Origin: Rickettsia typhi
GTDB taxonomy: Bacteria; Pseudomonadota; Alphaproteobacteria; Rickettsiales; Rickettsiaceae
Assembly: GCA_945907105.1 (NCBI GenBank)
Contig: CAMDSB010000030.1
Coordinates: forward strand, 1 to 15,462
DNA length: 15,462 nt
Reading direction: 5' to 3'
The notes under the pieces were generated by a model. It saw nothing but the letters and a program-made list of their open reading frames with translations, was not told the DNA's origin and searched no databases. Made by a program: the position numbers and the translations under genes. Every line of letters begins with the position of its first letter. Position 1 is the stretch's first letter. Positions 13,949 through 15,462 of the stretch are shown here, piece by piece.

Positions 13949-15462
13949 CTAATCATTAACTTCTTCAATAATACCCATTACTTCAACTGGTTTGAAGCTA
14001 GCTAGATCAATGAAGTCAGTGTAAAATTTTTGATTATGTCTCGCATTATGGTCAACAGATAAAACAATTGAATCAGAAAATATTTTCTTTATTTCGTTGC
14101 AAACTAAATTTGTAGTGTCAATGTCTAAGTTAGCTAATGTTTCGTCGATCACAAATAATACTGGTTCACCTAGATATTGTTTATAGATTATTGCGCTGAT
14201 AATCATGGCTAGTTTTCCCTGACCAGTGCTTAAATTTAACTTGTCATCGTTACCTTTCGTGGAGAGCTTTTCTTCTGAAAAGCCGTGTTGACCAAATAGT
14301 GCAAATAATTGTAGTGCAGATTGCATTAGTACTTCTTTGTGGTTATTTACATATTCTTGATCTAGACGGTAAGTTAAACGTTCAAATAATGTTGTTGCCG
14401 GAGGTGAGAAAGAGGTAGTTCCGCAAAAAATTTCTTTAATAGCATGGTGTTGATAAGTCGGATAAAAAATCTTACCACTAGAACAAAAAACTGGCATTAG
14501 ACATTTAGCAACATCTGTTATAAGCGTTGTTTTTCCGGTGCCGATCTTACCTGTGATTGCGTATATATGGCCCGGTTCAAACTCTAAATTTTCAATGTGA
14601 AGCATATCTGTGTTTTCAGCTTTTTTCTTTAAATGGTAATTTTCTAAAGATAAGATCATTGTCTCACTTAGTGAACGTTCAGGTCCGCCGTGGTGTCTTT
14701 CTTTTAAAATCTTCAAAGTCGATAATATTTCTGCTGGATCAATTTCTTGACCTGTACCATAAATAGTTGAATTCGAATTATTACTAAGCCCTAATGTTGT
14801 TGTTAAGTTTCCTATAAGAGTTTCAATAGCAAATAACTCTTCTTGACTAATGCCTTGAGATATAAATACGCCTGCATAAAGAAATTCCTGAATTGAATTT
14901 TTGATAAAATCTAATAAGGAAGTAATTGTTGATTTACTTTGAATAGGAGATGTAGAATTCTTTTCTATATATGCCAATACTTTACTCAGCATATATTTAT
15001 TACCACCTAGTTTAGCAATTTCTTGGATATTTCCATAAGTATAGCCAGATGGGTTAGATACAATATTTAAGGTACATAAACCTATTTTTTGTGTAGTTAT
15101 CTCAGTATCTCCTGCATCTTCTTCTTTTTTTAGGGTCTCTTTTAATTTAGTTACTATTTTGTTATGAACATTTTCTATGACTTCTTTAACTAATTTAAGC
15201 AATGATAGTTTGATCAAATAGTTTACTGGATTATCTTCCTTAGCAGCAAAAAATGATGCCATTTTTCCTGCGGGCATATATTGGAAGAATTTTTGTACTA
15301 AAACTAATTTTCCTATGTCAATACCTTGATATAGCAAAGAAAATAAAATAAATTTATTTGATAATATTTGTTTGAAATTACTTATAGCGTGGGTGATACC
15401 AGAAACATATCCCTTACTAAATTGATCTTCTAGCTTTGCGATCTCATCTGTTTTATCAAAAA
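13949..15462 (-). CDS. Divergent ABC-type ATPase, possibly an ABC transporter with fused membrane domain; 5' end missing
   Basis: The frame is open from the right edge of the window to TAA at 13949, at least 504 residues; its start lies outside (a TTG at 15335-15337 is internal). The C-terminal 240 residues form an ABC nucleotide-binding domain: Walker A GKIGTGKTT (14551-14525), signature LSTGQ (about 14203-14189), Walker B VLFVIDE (about 14161-14141) followed by TLANLD, and switch His in SVDHNARH. The Q-loop region is poorly conserved (FYPTYQHH). The upstream part is helical and moderately hydrophobic, with a polar stretch (LKKEEDAGDTEI) and no clear row of membrane helices, though it may be a degenerate exporter-type membrane domain of the YddA/SbmA kind. 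Substrate unknown. It stands upstream of and in the same direction as infA, 122 bases away. Confidence 0.7.
   Translation of the reverse strand, partial: FDKTDEIAKLEDQFSKGYVSGITHAISNFKQILSNKFILFSLLYQGIDIGKLVLVQKFFQYMPAGKMASFFAAKEDNPVNYLIKLSLLKLVKEVIENVHNKIVTKLKETLKKEEDAGDTEITTQKIGLCTLNIVSNPSGYTYGNIQEIAKLGGNKYMLSKVLAYIEKNSTSPIQSKSTITSLLDFIKNSIQEFLYAGVFISQGISQEELFAIETLIGNLTTTLGLSNNSNSTIYGTGQEIDPAEILSTLKILKERHHGGPERSLSETMILSLENYHLKKKAENTDMLHIENLEFEPGHIYAITGKIGTGKTTLITDVAKCLMPVFCSSGKIFYPTYQHHAIKEIFCGTTSFSPPATTLFERLTYRLDQEYVNNHKEVLMQSALQLFALFGQHGFSEEKLSTKGNDDKLNLSTGQGKLAMIISAIIYKQYLGEPVLFVIDETLANLDIDTTNLVCNEIKKIFSDSIVLSVDHNARHNQKFYTDFIDLASFKPVEVMGIIEEVND

Noticed and set aside
15335..15337. TTG as start of the ABC ATPase
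   Set aside because: The frame stays open to the window edge, so the gene begins further right.
1..15462. CRISPR array, insertion sequence or palindromic repeat family
   Set aside because: No regularly spaced repeats, transposase motifs or repeated long palindromes were found by eye on either strand.

Overview
The window reads as an AT-rich alphaproteobacterial chromosome segment, most likely from the order Rickettsiales or a similar reduced intracellular lineage. That is inferred from the gene order ctpA / divergent polysaccharide deacetylase / rppH, the infA-maf pair, the composition and the protein sequences; no search was run. Nearly everything is housekeeping. There is no CRISPR array, insertion sequence, prophage or plasmid gene.

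Left part (1-3039, + strand): the last 42 codons of a type II topoisomerase B subunit (probably parE) overlap a periplasmic S41 protease (ctpA). A divergent polysaccharide deacetylase and the RNA pyrophosphohydrolase rppH follow as a tightly packed, translationally coupled set. The full-length lon protease (3158-5491, - strand) stands alone, with a heat-shock-like promoter in the 217 bp it shares with a divergent PLP-dependent threonine/serine dehydratase (5709-6704).

Middle (6722-10107): an alpha/beta hydrolase (-), a family-4-type glycosyltransferase (+), a gap rich in hairpins and promoter elements that ends in tRNA-Leu(CAA), the chromosome-dimer recombinase xerD (-) and tRNA-Cys(GCA) (-).

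Right part (10180-15462, almost all -): a two-gene unit of a UmuD/LexA-type self-cleaving peptidase and an unrecognised 86-residue protein, with no polymerase gene beside it; a weak small-membrane-protein ORF (+); the magnesium channel mgtE; tRNA-Leu(GAG), whose promoter -10 box lies in the loop of a perfect inverted repeat; maf, interrupted by one in-frame TGA; infA (translation factor IF-1); and the 3' part of a divergent ABC-type ATPase that runs off the right edge.

The most notable points are the single nonsense codon in an otherwise intact maf reading frame, the polymerase-less UmuD-like unit with its small partner, and the unusual ABC protein. I do not see a clear-cut new multi-gene system; the UmuD-like pair is the nearest candidate.
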